This document shows, in pieces, positions 1-6,872 of a DNA stretch of 7,371 nucleotides. The stretch covers positions 1 through 7,371 of the forward strand of contig JAMNXK010000092.1 in NCBI GenBank assembly GCA_023653245.1, in the 5' to 3' direction. Under the pieces are notes generated by a model. That model saw only the letters and a list, made by a program, of their open reading frames with translations, did no database searches and was not told where the DNA came from. The DNA is from Tagaea sp. GTDB lineage: Bacteria; Pseudomonadota; Alphaproteobacteria; CACIAM-22H2. The translations under genes were made by a program, and so were the position numbers. Each line of letters begins with the position of its first letter. The stretch's first letter is position 1.

Positions 1-614
1 AAGGGCGCGCGATCGGCCACGTGGGTTGCGACCAGCAACTCGCCTTCGGGCACGCTCTGGCGGATCAGGATGGCGAAGCGCGCTTCGGGCTCGTCGACCC
101 GGAAGCGATACGTCGCGCGCATGCCGATGAAGGGCGAGACGTGGAAGTTTTTCTCCGCGCGCTGGACGATGGGCGCCCCCGCTTCGCGCGCGGGATCGAC
201 CGCGATCAGATAGCCGTGCTGGTCGCCGAAGGTGTTCTTGACCTCGTAGAGAATGGCGCCCAGCGCCCCGTCGGCGCGCCGGCAGAAATAGAGCGTCAGC
301 GGATTGAACGCGTAGCCGAGAATGCGCGGAAAGCAATGCGCGTGGATCTTCGCGCCCGAATCGCCCAGCCCCGCTTCGCCCAGCCGCGCGCGCACCCACG
401 CCAAGGTCGGCGAACCGTCGCGCGCGCCGTGATCGCGATCGTCGAACGAGAACAGCCGCGCGCGGTTGTAGCCGAACAGCTTCGAGCGTTTGTCCAGCGC
501 GGGCAATTCCTCGAGATCGACCAGCATCGAGAACACGGAATAGGCGAAGCGATGCCGGAACGGCCGGAGCCGCGCATGCATCACCTGACCGCGATAGAGG
601 CAGGTTTGCGGCAT
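1..614 (-). CDS. DUF1365 family protein, C-terminus cut off by the window edge
   Basis: The start is ATG at 614, and 204 codons are visible before the sequence runs out. The N-terminus has the family pattern of a short strand followed by His/Arg/Phe-rich residues (MPQTCLYRGQVMHARLRP, then FRHRFAYSVFSMLVDLEEL). Further on are KIHAHCFPRILGYAFNPLTL with a Y-F-C continuation (about residues 94-116), EVKNTFGDQHGYL, and FHVSPFIGM with a following TYRF, all typical of DUF1365. The family is usually about 240-260 residues, so some 40-55 are missing. Its biochemical function is not established. It is repeatedly found beside COG2907 flavoproteins and Cfa-like methylases, which suggests a role in modifying membrane fatty acids (inference). 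The start lies 8 nt after the stop of the flavoprotein gene, with GGAG 11 nt upstream, so it is probably translated from the same mRNA. A cfa-like gene may follow to the left, outside the window. I am confident of the family and unsure of the function. Confidence 0.9.
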   Translation of the reverse strand, partial: MPQTCLYRGQVMHARLRPFRHRFAYSVFSMLVDLEELPALDKRSKLFGYNRARLFSFDDRDHGARDGSPTLAWVRARLGEAGLGDSGAKIHAHCFPRILGYAFNPLTLYFCRRADGALGAILYEVKNTFGDQHGYLIAVDPAREAGAPIVQRAEKNFHVSPFIGMRATYRFRVDEPEARFAILIRQSVPEGELLVATHVADRAP

Positions 615-622
615 CGCGCGCC

Positions 623-1996
623 CTACTCCGCCGCTTGCGGCAGCGGCATGGGTGCCGCGACCGTCGCACCCGCCCACGGACGGCGCAAGCCCAGGCGTTC
701 GGCGGCTTCCAGGCCCGAGCGCAGCCCGTCCTCGTGAAAGCCGTAGCCGGTCCAAGCGCCCGCGAAGAGCAGGCCGCGCTTGCCTTGGATCTCCGCCAGG
801 CGCGCTTGGGCGCGCAGCGTGCCCGCGTCGAAGGCGGGGTGCATGTATTCCCACGCCCCCAGCACGGTCTCGGGGCGAGGTGCTCGGATGGGATTGAGCG
901 ACACGAAAAGCGGCACGCCGGAGTCGAGATTCTGCAGCTTGTTCATCCAATACGTGACCGACACCAGGCGCTCGCCGGTCATGTCGGCGCCGTCGCGCTC
1001 GGCCAAGTAGTTCCAGCTCGCCCAGGCGAGCTTGCGCTTGGGCATCAGGCTTGCGTCCTGGTGCAGCACGGCGAGATTCGGCTGGAACGCGAAAGCGCCG
1101 AGGATGGCGCGCTCCGCCGGCGTCGGATCGTCGATCAGCGCCAGGTTTTCGTCGGCATGGCCGGCCATCACCACCCGATCGAAGCGGCGCAAGGACCCGT
1201 CGAGCCCGCGCACTTTGATCCCGCCCGGCTCGACGCGCACGGCCTTGGCGCCGCCTTCGCGGCTCAAAGCCGGGCCGATATCGGCCAGCAGCGCCTTCAC
1301 GTAGGCGCGCGAGCCGCCTTTGACCGTGCGCCACAGCGGCCGGTCGAAAATCTGCAGCAGGCCGTGATTGCGGAAGAAGGCGCAGAAGCTGCGCGCCGGG
1401 AATTCCAGCATCTTGGACGGCGGGCAGGACCAGATCGCCGCCGCCATCGGGATCAGATGGTTCTCGACGAATTCGCGCGAGTAGCCGCCTTGCGCCAGGA
1501 ACGCGCCCAGGCTCGGGCCTTCGGCACCCGACGCGGCCATCGCCGTGCCTTCGCGGAAGAAGCGCATCGCGTCGCGCAGCATCCGCCAATGCCCCGGACG
1601 CGCCAAATTCGTCGGCTGGGCGAACAAGCCGGTCCAGGTGCCGCCCGAATACTCGATGCGACCGCGGTCGATCGACGCCGCGAAGGACATGTTCGAGGTT
1701 TCGCTCGCCACGCCCAGTTGGTCGAACAGCGCGATCAGGTTGGGATATGTGGCTTCGTTGTAGACGATGAAGCCGGTATCCACCGCGATCTCGCGCGGCT
1801 TGCCGGCGCGATCGAAGGCGCGCGCGTCGACCGTGTGCGCATGCCCGCCCAAGCGGCTATCCTTCTCGTAGAGCGTGACGCGATGGCGCTTGGACAGCAG
1901 CCACGCCGCCCCCAGGCCCGCGATCCCGGCCCCGATGACGGCCACGTCGAGCGGCCGGCCCCATTCGCCGGCGGCGAAATCGTCGTGCGGCGTCAT
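623..1996 (-). CDS. FAD-dependent oxidoreductase of the COG2907 / flavin amine oxidase-like family
   Basis: This is a 457-residue flavoprotein. A Rossmann dinucleotide-binding motif GAGIAG lies at residues 22-27, with the ribose-binding acidic residue E44 at the end of the second strand and the amine-oxidase-type RLGGHAHT at 48-55. A C-terminal FAD motif, FAGAWTGYGFHEDGLRSG, starts near residue 411. The length and both ends fit the family (about 430-460 residues), so it appears intact. The substrate is unknown. Related flavin oxidases in alphaproteobacteria are annotated as cyclopropane or unsaturated fatty acid modification proteins, and some lie in sigma-E/ChrR regulons together with Cfa-like methylases. 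A role in oxidising or desaturating membrane acyl chains is therefore plausible but inferred. ATG 1996 lies 1 nt after the photolyase stop and has a strong AAGGAGG upstream. It has no signal peptide, and the first 15 residues before the Rossmann strand look like a short cytoplasmic leader. Carotenoid/phytoene-desaturase-like activity is an alternative. Confidence 0.93.
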   Translation of the reverse strand: MTPHDDFAAGEWGRPLDVAVIGAGIAGLGAAWLLSKRHRVTLYEKDSRLGGHAHTVDARAFDRAGKPREIAVDTGFIVYNEATYPNLIALFDQLGVASETSNMSFAASIDRGRIEYSGGTWTGLFAQPTNLARPGHWRMLRDAMRFFREGTAMAASGAEGPSLGAFLAQGGYSREFVENHLIPMAAAIWSCPPSKMLEFPARSFCAFFRNHGLLQIFDRPLWRTVKGGSRAYVKALLADIGPALSREGGAKAVRVEPGGIKVRGLDGSLRRFDRVVMAGHADENLALIDDPTPAERAILGAFAFQPNLAVLHQDASLMPKRKLAWASWNYLAERDGADMTGERLVSVTYWMNKLQNLDSGVPLFVSLNPIRAPRPETVLGAWEYMHPAFDAGTLRAQARLAEIQGKRGLLFAGAWTGYGFHEDGLRSGLEAAERLGLRRPWAGATVAAPMPLPQAAE

Positions 1997-1997
1997 C

Positions 1998-3410
1998 TCA
2001 AGCGGCCTCCTTCAAAGACTGGAACGCCGCCAAGGCCCGCGCGCGCGCTTCGCCGTGATCAACGATCGGATGGGGATAGTCCACGCCCAGCTCGACGCCC
2101 GCCGCGCGCAAGGCATCGGCGGGCGCTTCCCAGGGCGCGTGCAAATATCGGTCCGGCAAGCCGGCCAATTCGGGCACGAAGCGGCGCACATAGACGCCGC
2201 CGGGATCGAATTTGGCACCCTGAAGCATCGGATTGAAGATGCGGAAATAGGGGGCCGCGTCGGCGCCGCAGCCCGCGACCCATTGCCAGCTCGCCGAGTT
2301 GCTCGCGAGGTCGGCATCGACCAGCGTGTCCCAGAACCACGCTTGGCCCGCCGGCCAGGGCAGCAGCAGATGTTTGACCAGGAACGACGCCGCGATCATG
2401 CGCACGCGATTATGCATCCAGCCGGTTTGCCACAGCTCGCGCATGCCCGCATCGACGATGGGATAGCCGGTGCGGCCACGTTGCCAGGCGCGCAGCTTCG
2501 CATCGTCGTCGCGCCACGGAAAACCGCGGAACTCGGCGCGCAACGCCGTTTCGGGCAGGTCGGGGATGTGGAACAGCAGATGATGCGCGAATTCGCGCCA
2601 GCCAAGCTCGGCCAGGAATTTCTCCGAGCGCCGGCCGGCGTGGAAACACTGGCGCGGCGAAATCTCGCCGAAATGCAGATGCGCCGACAGCCGCGACGTC
2701 GCCTCGATGTCCGGCCGATCGCGCGCGCCCGCATAGCCGTCAAGCGCGCGCTCGACGAAGCCCGCGAGGCGCGCTTGCGCCCCCGCCTCGCCGGGCGTCC
2801 AGACCGAAAAGCCGCCGGCCCAGTCGGGCTTCGTCGGCCGCAAGGCCCAATCGTCGAGCGCGTCGCTCGCCGGCCAGGTCGCGGGCGGTGTGGCGCGCGC
2901 GGGTGCGGGCACCGGCACGGGCGGCGCTTCGCCCGCGAGGCAGGCTTTCCAAAACGGCGTGAACACCCGGAACGGCGTGCCGGTTTTCGACTTGACGGTC
3001 CAGGGCTCGAACAACAGACCGGCGTTGTGGCTCTTGGCCGCCAGCCCGCGCGCCTCCAGTTCGGCCTTGATCGCCTTGTCGCGCGCGACGGCAAAGGGCT
3101 CGTAGCACCGGTTCCAGTAGACGCCCGCCGCGCCGGTCTCGGCGATCAGCTTGGCGAGGCAGGCTTGCGCCGCACCCCGGCGCAGGATCAGCCGCAGCCC
3201 GAGCTTTTCGAGGCCACGCACCAGCGCGTCGAGCGAGCGATGCAGCCACCAGCGGCTCGCCCCGCCCGGCGCCCAGGCGCCCGGCGTCGCGTCGTCGAGG
3301 ACGTACACGGGTATGACCGGCGCGCCCGCCGCGATCGCCTCGCGCAAGGCCGGATTGTCGGCGAGCCGCAGATCCTGACGAAACCAGACGAGAAGAGGCG
3401 GAACTGACAT
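1998..3410 (-). CDS. phrB: Class I deoxyribodipyrimidine photo-lyase (CPD photolyase)
   Basis: This 470-residue enzyme uses blue light and reduced FAD to split cyclobutane pyrimidine dimers in DNA. The N-terminal antenna domain begins LLVWFRQDLRLADNPAL. E104 in NRCYEP matches the E. coli residue that contacts the methenyltetrahydrofolate antenna. The FAD-binding core contains RLSAHLHFGEISPRQ (240-254), GRTGYPIVDAGMREL (312-326), GWMHNRVRM (330-338) and APYFRIFNP (386-394). Aligned by eye to E. coli PhrB, the electron-transfer tryptophan triad is intact (W299, W352, W375 for W306, W359, W382). So are the flavin-facing Asn (N371 for N378) and the lesion-contacting residues W271, M338 and W377. 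This supports repair activity rather than a signalling cryptochrome. ATG 3410 fits the family start exactly, though no clear Shine-Dalgarno precedes it. It is the first gene of the left operon, downstream of an ECF-type promoter. Homologues are called phrA in Rhodobacter. Confidence 0.97.
   Translation of the reverse strand: MSVPPLLVWFRQDLRLADNPALREAIAAGAPVIPVYVLDDATPGAWAPGGASRWWLHRSLDALVRGLEKLGLRLILRRGAAQACLAKLIAETGAAGVYWNRCYEPFAVARDKAIKAELEARGLAAKSHNAGLLFEPWTVKSKTGTPFRVFTPFWKACLAGEAPPVPVPAPARATPPATWPASDALDDWALRPTKPDWAGGFSVWTPGEAGAQARLAGFVERALDGYAGARDRPDIEATSRLSAHLHFGEISPRQCFHAGRRSEKFLAELGWREFAHHLLFHIPDLPETALRAEFRGFPWRDDDAKLRAWQRGRTGYPIVDAGMRELWQTGWMHNRVRMIAASFLVKHLLLPWPAGQAWFWDTLVDADLASNSASWQWVAGCGADAAPYFRIFNPMLQGAKFDPGGVYVRRFVPELAGLPDRYLHAPWEAPADALRAAGVELGVDYPHPIVDHGEARARALAAFQSLKEAA
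2006..2012 (-). promoter_or_regulatory. Ribosome binding site for the COG2907 flavoprotein gene
   Basis: AAGGAGG reads on the minus strand from 2012 to 2006, 9 nt before ATG 1996. It is embedded in the last codons of the photolyase gene. It is the best Shine-Dalgarno match in the left block and fixes the flavoprotein start. It also suggests the flavoprotein is translated efficiently on its own rather than only by coupling. Confidence 0.8.
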
Positions 3411-3445
3411 GCGGCAAGGGGTACTTCGGCGGGGGGAACAGGAGG

Positions 3446-3473
3446 TTTACGCCAAGCGGACCGCGACGGATCA
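3446..3473 (-). promoter_or_regulatory. Putative ECF sigma factor (RpoE/ChrR-type) promoter of the photolyase operon
   Basis: On the minus strand, TGATCC (3473-3468) is followed after exactly 16 nt by CGTAAA (3451-3446). TGATCC is the known -35 element recognised by the singlet-oxygen-responsive sigma-E (ECF11 class, ChrR-controlled) of Rhodobacter and relatives, and a CGTA-type -10 is usual for ECF sigma factors. Transcription would begin near 3437-3440, giving a leader of about 28-30 nt before ATG 3410. The downstream gene is a photolyase, a known target of this regulon in Rhodobacter, which makes a chance match less likely. The TGA of the -35 element is also the stop codon of pdeM. Assigning the particular sigma factor is inference, because no sigma factor gene lies in the window. 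Confidence 0.68.
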
Positions 3474-4181
3474 CCGGCTCGCGGATTTCGCCTTGCGGAC
3501 AATGGGTTCCAGACGATCCGCCGGGAACAGATGCAGACGATCCTTGCCCGTCAACAACACCCGGAAGCGCGCCCGCCCGAACAGGCCCGCGATCGCCCGG
3601 TCGAGCGCGTCCAGACCCCCCGCATAGGCGCCGAAGGCCGGCATCACCAAACGCCGCCCGTCATGCGCGAAACACGGCGCCACGACCCGCCCCGCAGAAG
3701 TGGTGACGCAGGCCTTGGGATGGAAGTGCCCGACGATCTCCCCGGGCGATAAAATCGGCCCGGCCGGGGCATGGCGCAAGATCAGACGCCCTTGCGCGAC
3801 CTCGGTTACCGCGCGTCCGCCCAAGGCGGGCGGTATCCCGGGATCGTGGTTGCCCAAAACCCACACCCAGTCGAGATCGCGCATGAGCCGCGCCAAGAAA
3901 TCGCGATCGGACGGCGCGATGCGCTCGACGGCCCGAATGTCGTGGAACGAATCGCCCAGGCACACGACGCGCGTGGGTGTGTAGCGCCGGATCAGGCGCT
4001 GAACCTCGCCCAACGTGGCGCGCGTATCGTAGGGCGGCAGCATCACGCCTTTGGCGGCGTAGGCCGAGCCTTTCTCCAGATGCAGATCGGCGACGACCAG
4101 GGTCTTGGTCTCGGGCCAGTACAGCGCGCCCGAGGGGTCGGCGAACAGCGCCGTGTCTTCGATCGTGATCCGCGCATGCAT
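3471..4181 (-). CDS. pdeM: Ligase-associated DNA damage response endonuclease PdeM (calcineurin-like metallophosphoesterase)
   Basis: This 236-residue, cytoplasmic protein of the calcineurin-like metallophosphoesterase fold is thought to cut DNA with a dinuclear metal centre. All metal-ligand motifs are visible in order: ADLHLEKG (DxH at 32-34), GDSFHD (76-81), GNHD (110-113), RH (136-137) and GHFHPK (151-156). The DLHLEKGSAYA signature, a late MPAFGAYAGG (180-189) and a C-terminal strand region ending near LHLFPADRL are typical of this subfamily rather than of generic phosphodiesterases. The ATG at 4181 shares one base with the helicase stop (TGATG) and has no Shine-Dalgarno, so translation is probably coupled to the helicase. 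The minus-strand frame stays open far upstream through the helicase gene, but this start matches the family N-terminus and the coupling geometry. Its partner in repair and its exact DNA substrate are not established from the sequence. Confidence 0.94.
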   Translation of the reverse strand: MHARITIEDTALFADPSGALYWPETKTLVVADLHLEKGSAYAAKGVMLPPYDTRATLGEVQRLIRRYTPTRVVCLGDSFHDIRAVERIAPSDRDFLARLMRDLDWVWVLGNHDPGIPPALGGRAVTEVAQGRLILRHAPAGPILSPGEIVGHFHPKACVTTSAGRVVAPCFAHDGRRLVMPAFGAYAGGLDALDRAIAGLFGRARFRVLLTGKDRLHLFPADRLEPIVRKAKSASR

Positions 4182-6613
4182 CAGAAAAGTTCGCTTTGGG
4201 GGTCGTCGGCGGTGGCTTCGTCGATCAGCGCTTGGGCGGCGGCCGCGTCGGCCAGCGCGTCTTCGATGGCCGCACCGTAAATCGCTTCGCGCCCGACTTC
4301 CAGCAGCACCGGCACGGCCAAAGGCGAGACGCGCGCCAAGCGCCGGTGGCGGATGGCACCGCGCGCGGCGCGCAGCATCGCCGCCAAACGCTCGAGATCG
4401 ACCAGCCCCGTCGCCGCATCGGCGCGCGTGGCGCGCAGCAGCACGTGATCGGGCTCGTGCTTGCGCAGCACGTCGTAGATGAGATCCGAGGAGAACGTGA
4501 CCTGCCGCCCGGTCTTCTCCTGCCCCGGATGGCGCCGTTCGATGAGCCCCGCGATCACCGCCACGTTGCGAAAGGCGCGCTTCAACATCGCCGATTCGGC
4601 GAGCCATTCCTCCAGCTCGCCGCCCAGGATATCCTCGGCGAACAATTCTTCGGGTCGCTCGACCGGCCGCGCCGACCACACCGCGATCGAATAATCCGAG
4701 GCGACGAAGCCGAGCGGCCGCAGCCCCGCGCGCTCCATCCGGCGCGTCAGCAGCATGCCCAAACTCTGATGCGCGTTGCGCCCGGCGAAGCAATAGGCGA
4801 CCAGGAACCAGCGCCCGTGGCGCGGAAACGTCTCGACCAACAGGCCGTCGCGGCGCGGTATTTCCGAGCGGCGGCGCTGCAGCGTCAGCCATTCTTTCAC
4901 GTCGCGCGGCAGGTCCTGCCAGGAACCGGGATCCGCGAGCAGCCCGCGCACGCGTGCGGCGAGTTCGGCCGTGAACGGCATGCGCCCGCCCGCGAAGATC
5001 GGCACTTTGGGCTGGTCGTCCTTGGCGCGGCTGACTTCGACCGTGGTCTCGCGCATGCCCTCGTAGCGCAGCACTTGGCCCGCGAAAGCGAACGTGTCGC
5101 CGGGTGCGAGGTGGACGACGAAGTTCTCCTCGATCCGCCCGAGGCGCTTGCCGCGCCGGAAAGCGACGTTCAACATCGGCTCCTCGACGATGGTGCCGAC
5201 ATTGAGCCGGTACTGGCGCATGGCGAGCGCGCTCGCCACGGTCCATCCGCCGTCGTCGTCGTGTTTCAAGCGCTTGAAGCGCTCGTACGCACCCAGCGCG
5301 TAGCCGCCATCGGCGACGAAGCCGAGCACCTTGTCGAAATCCGCGCGCGCGAGATCCGCGTAAGGTGCCGCCCGGCGCACGCGCGCGTAGGCCGCATCGC
5401 CGTCGAAAGGCTCGGAACACGCGCTCGCCAGCAGATGCTGCGCCAGCACGTCGAGCGCACCGGGCGGCGCGCGCAAAGGCTCGATCTCGCGCGCTTCCAA
5501 GGCCGCGATCGCGGCACGGCATTCGAGCATCTCGAAACGGTTGGCGGGCACCAGGATCGCGCGCGAGGATTCGTCGAGCCGGTGATTGGCGCGGCCCACG
5601 CGCTGGATCAGGCGCGCGGCCCCCTTGGGGGCGCCGATCTGCACCACCAAATCGACGTCGCCCCAATCGATCCCGAGATCCAGCGACGAAGTCGCCACCA
5701 CCGCGCGCAGCTTGCCCGCCGACATCGCCGCTTCGACCTTGCGGCGCCGCTCGGGTGCCAGCGAGCCATGATGCAAGGCGATCGCGAGATTCGCCTCGTT
5801 GAGCTTCCACAGCTCGCGAAAGCAAATCTCGGCTTGCGCGCGGGTGTTGACGAACACGATCGCCGAGCGCGCCGCCTTGAGCGCCAGATAGACGTCCGGC
5901 AGCGCGTGCGTCGCCATATGCCCGCCCCAGGGCATGCGCGCCTCGGGCACCAGGATCGAGACGCGCGCCTTGGCCCCCACCTCGCCTTGGACGATCGCCG
6001 GCTTCGCGTCCTGGCCCGAAGCGAGATACCGCGCGAGCGCCGGCGGGTCGGCGACCGTCGCCGACAGCCCGACGCGGCGCGCTTGCGGCGCGACCTCGGC
6101 CAAGCGCGACAGATCGAGGGCGAGCAAATCGCCGCGCTTGGTGCCGGCGAGCGCGTGGATCTCGTCGACGACCACCGCGCGCAGCCGCCCGAAGACGGCG
6201 CGCGCGTCCGGGTAGGAGAGCAGCAACGCCAGCGATTCGGGCGTGGTCATCAGGATATGCGGCGGGGATTTGCGCTGGCGCACGCGCTTGGCTTGGGGCG
6301 TGTCGCCGGTGCGCGTCTCGGCCCAGATCGGCAGATCCATCTCGGCGATGGGCTTTTCGACGTTGCGGTGCACGTCGATGGCCAGCGCTTTCAACGGCGA
6401 AATATAGAGCGTGTGCAGTCCCGGCGCCGGGTCCGTCGCGAGTTCGACCAGGCTCGGCAGGAAGCCCGCGAGCGTCTTGCCGGCCCCCGTGGGTGCCACG
6501 AGCAGCGCCGAGCGCCCGTCCCGCGCCTGCGCCAACAACGCCGCCTGATGCGCGCGCAAGCACCAGCCGCGCGCGTCCAGCCAGGTTCGGAAAGGATCGG
6601 GAAGCCCGTTCAC
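4181..6613 (-). CDS. Ligase-associated DNA damage response DEXH-box helicase (Lhr-type)
   Basis: This 810-residue superfamily 2 helicase is expected to unwind DNA or RNA-DNA duplexes using ATP. Visible motifs, numbered from the GTG start, are APTGAGKT (Walker A, 40-47), SPLKALA (72-78), TTPESL (123-128), DEIH (150-153) and SAT (184-186). The second RecA domain has VFVNTRAQAE (253-262), HHGSL (281-285), ATSSLDLGID (307-316) and QRVGRANHR (337-345). A winged-helix region follows (about 380-445), then the Lhr-core beta domain with RQYRLNVGTIVEEPML and GRRLG-like strands, and the DEAD-associated C-terminal domain. It is much shorter than full-length Lhr (about 1,500 residues) and matches the compact ligase-associated form. 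I chose GTG 6613 because VNGLPDPFRTWLDARGW resembles the usual family start. The frame stays open further upstream, but there it runs into the preceding gene. No strong Shine-Dalgarno is seen. The stop overlaps the pdeM start. Confidence 0.93.
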   Translation of the reverse strand: MNGLPDPFRTWLDARGWCLRAHQAALLAQARDGRSALLVAPTGAGKTLAGFLPSLVELATDPAPGLHTLYISPLKALAIDVHRNVEKPIAEMDLPIWAETRTGDTPQAKRVRQRKSPPHILMTTPESLALLLSYPDARAVFGRLRAVVVDEIHALAGTKRGDLLALDLSRLAEVAPQARRVGLSATVADPPALARYLASGQDAKPAIVQGEVGAKARVSILVPEARMPWGGHMATHALPDVYLALKAARSAIVFVNTRAQAEICFRELWKLNEANLAIALHHGSLAPERRRKVEAAMSAGKLRAVVATSSLDLGIDWGDVDLVVQIGAPKGAARLIQRVGRANHRLDESSRAILVPANRFEMLECRAAIAALEAREIEPLRAPPGALDVLAQHLLASACSEPFDGDAAYARVRRAAPYADLARADFDKVLGFVADGGYALGAYERFKRLKHDDDGGWTVASALAMRQYRLNVGTIVEEPMLNVAFRRGKRLGRIEENFVVHLAPGDTFAFAGQVLRYEGMRETTVEVSRAKDDQPKVPIFAGGRMPFTAELAARVRGLLADPGSWQDLPRDVKEWLTLQRRRSEIPRRDGLLVETFPRHGRWFLVAYCFAGRNAHQSLGMLLTRRMERAGLRPLGFVASDYSIAVWSARPVERPEELFAEDILGGELEEWLAESAMLKRAFRNVAVIAGLIERRHPGQEKTGRQVTFSSDLIYDVLRKHEPDHVLLRATRADAATGLVDLERLAAMLRAARGAIRHRRLARVSPLAVPVLLEVGREAIYGAAIEDALADAAAAQALIDEATADDPQSELF

Positions 6614-6633
6614 CGGGCGCAGAGTGGCGCGGG

Positions 6634-6870
6634 TTACGCGCCGCGTCGAGTGCGCGCGAGAAAGGCGAGCCCCGCCGATGTGAGCACGATTCCGGGCGTG
6701 CCGTCGGGCAGGAGATCGCGCGCGACCAGGCCGCGCTCGGCCGCTTCCTCCCACACCGGCAGCCGCGGGCACGAGGTACGCCAGGCGCTTTGCGCCTCGG
6801 CGTAGCTGCGCGGCGCCTCGGCCAGGTATTCCACCATGTCGGCGATCAAAGGCTCGACGGGATCGGACAT
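6634..6870 (-). CDS. Small conserved-looking protein of unknown function, 78 residues
   Basis: The product runs from MSDPVEPLIADMVEYL to a basic end, LARTRRGA. The central block AWRTSCPRLPVWEEA (about residues 29-43) followed by ERGLV is the most distinctive part. I have an impression of similar short hypothetical proteins with SCPRL-(x)-(V/I)WE in alphaproteobacteria, but cannot name a family. The layout fits a compact winged-helix fold: two predicted helices, then RGLVARD, a short hairpin around DGTPG, and IVLTSAGLAFLA, which resembles the third strand and last helix seen in many small winged-helix proteins. That reading is inference. ATG 6870 is 2 nt after the transporter stop and has GGAGG at 6 nt, so coding is well supported. 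It sits 20 nt before the helicase gene and may be cotranscribed with it. It has no signal peptide or membrane segment. Its function is not recognised. Confidence 0.85.
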   Translation of the reverse strand: MSDPVEPLIADMVEYLAEAPRSYAEAQSAWRTSCPRLPVWEEAAERGLVARDLLPDGTPGIVLTSAGLAFLARTRRGA

Positions 6871-6872
6871 CT

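Noticed and set aside
296..577. A 93-codon minus-strand open frame inside the DUF1365 gene
   Set aside because: It is out of frame with the DUF1365 coding sequence, which has clear family motifs in the true frame from 614 to the window edge.
635..2236. A 533-codon plus-strand open frame antisense to the flavoprotein
   Set aside because: It crosses the junction of two well-supported minus-strand genes and has no domain signature. It is a GC-driven shadow.
1875..3407. A 510-codon plus-strand open frame antisense to the photolyase
   Set aside because: It is a composition artefact. The opposite strand encodes a complete photolyase with all key residues.
3441..3446. GGAGGT on the plus strand as a ribosome binding site for a plus-strand gene from 3409 or 3531
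   Set aside because: No credible plus-strand protein follows. The bases are the complement of the region next to the -10 element of the photolyase promoter.
2740..3474. A 244-codon minus-strand frame starting near 3474 and overlapping the photolyase
   Set aside because: It is a shifted frame over the photolyase gene with no motifs. Its first codons are the promoter region.
4182..6563. Minus-strand extension of the PdeM frame through the helicase gene, which would give a 1,030-residue fusion
   Set aside because: The extension translates to Arg/Ala/Gly-rich shadow sequence of the helicase in another frame. Family-like PdeM sequence begins only at ATG 4181.
4196..6805. An 869-codon open frame on the plus strand antisense to the helicase
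   Set aside because: Its translation is Arg/Gln/His-rich and low in recognisable motifs, as expected for the antisense of a GC-rich gene. The minus strand carries full helicase motifs.
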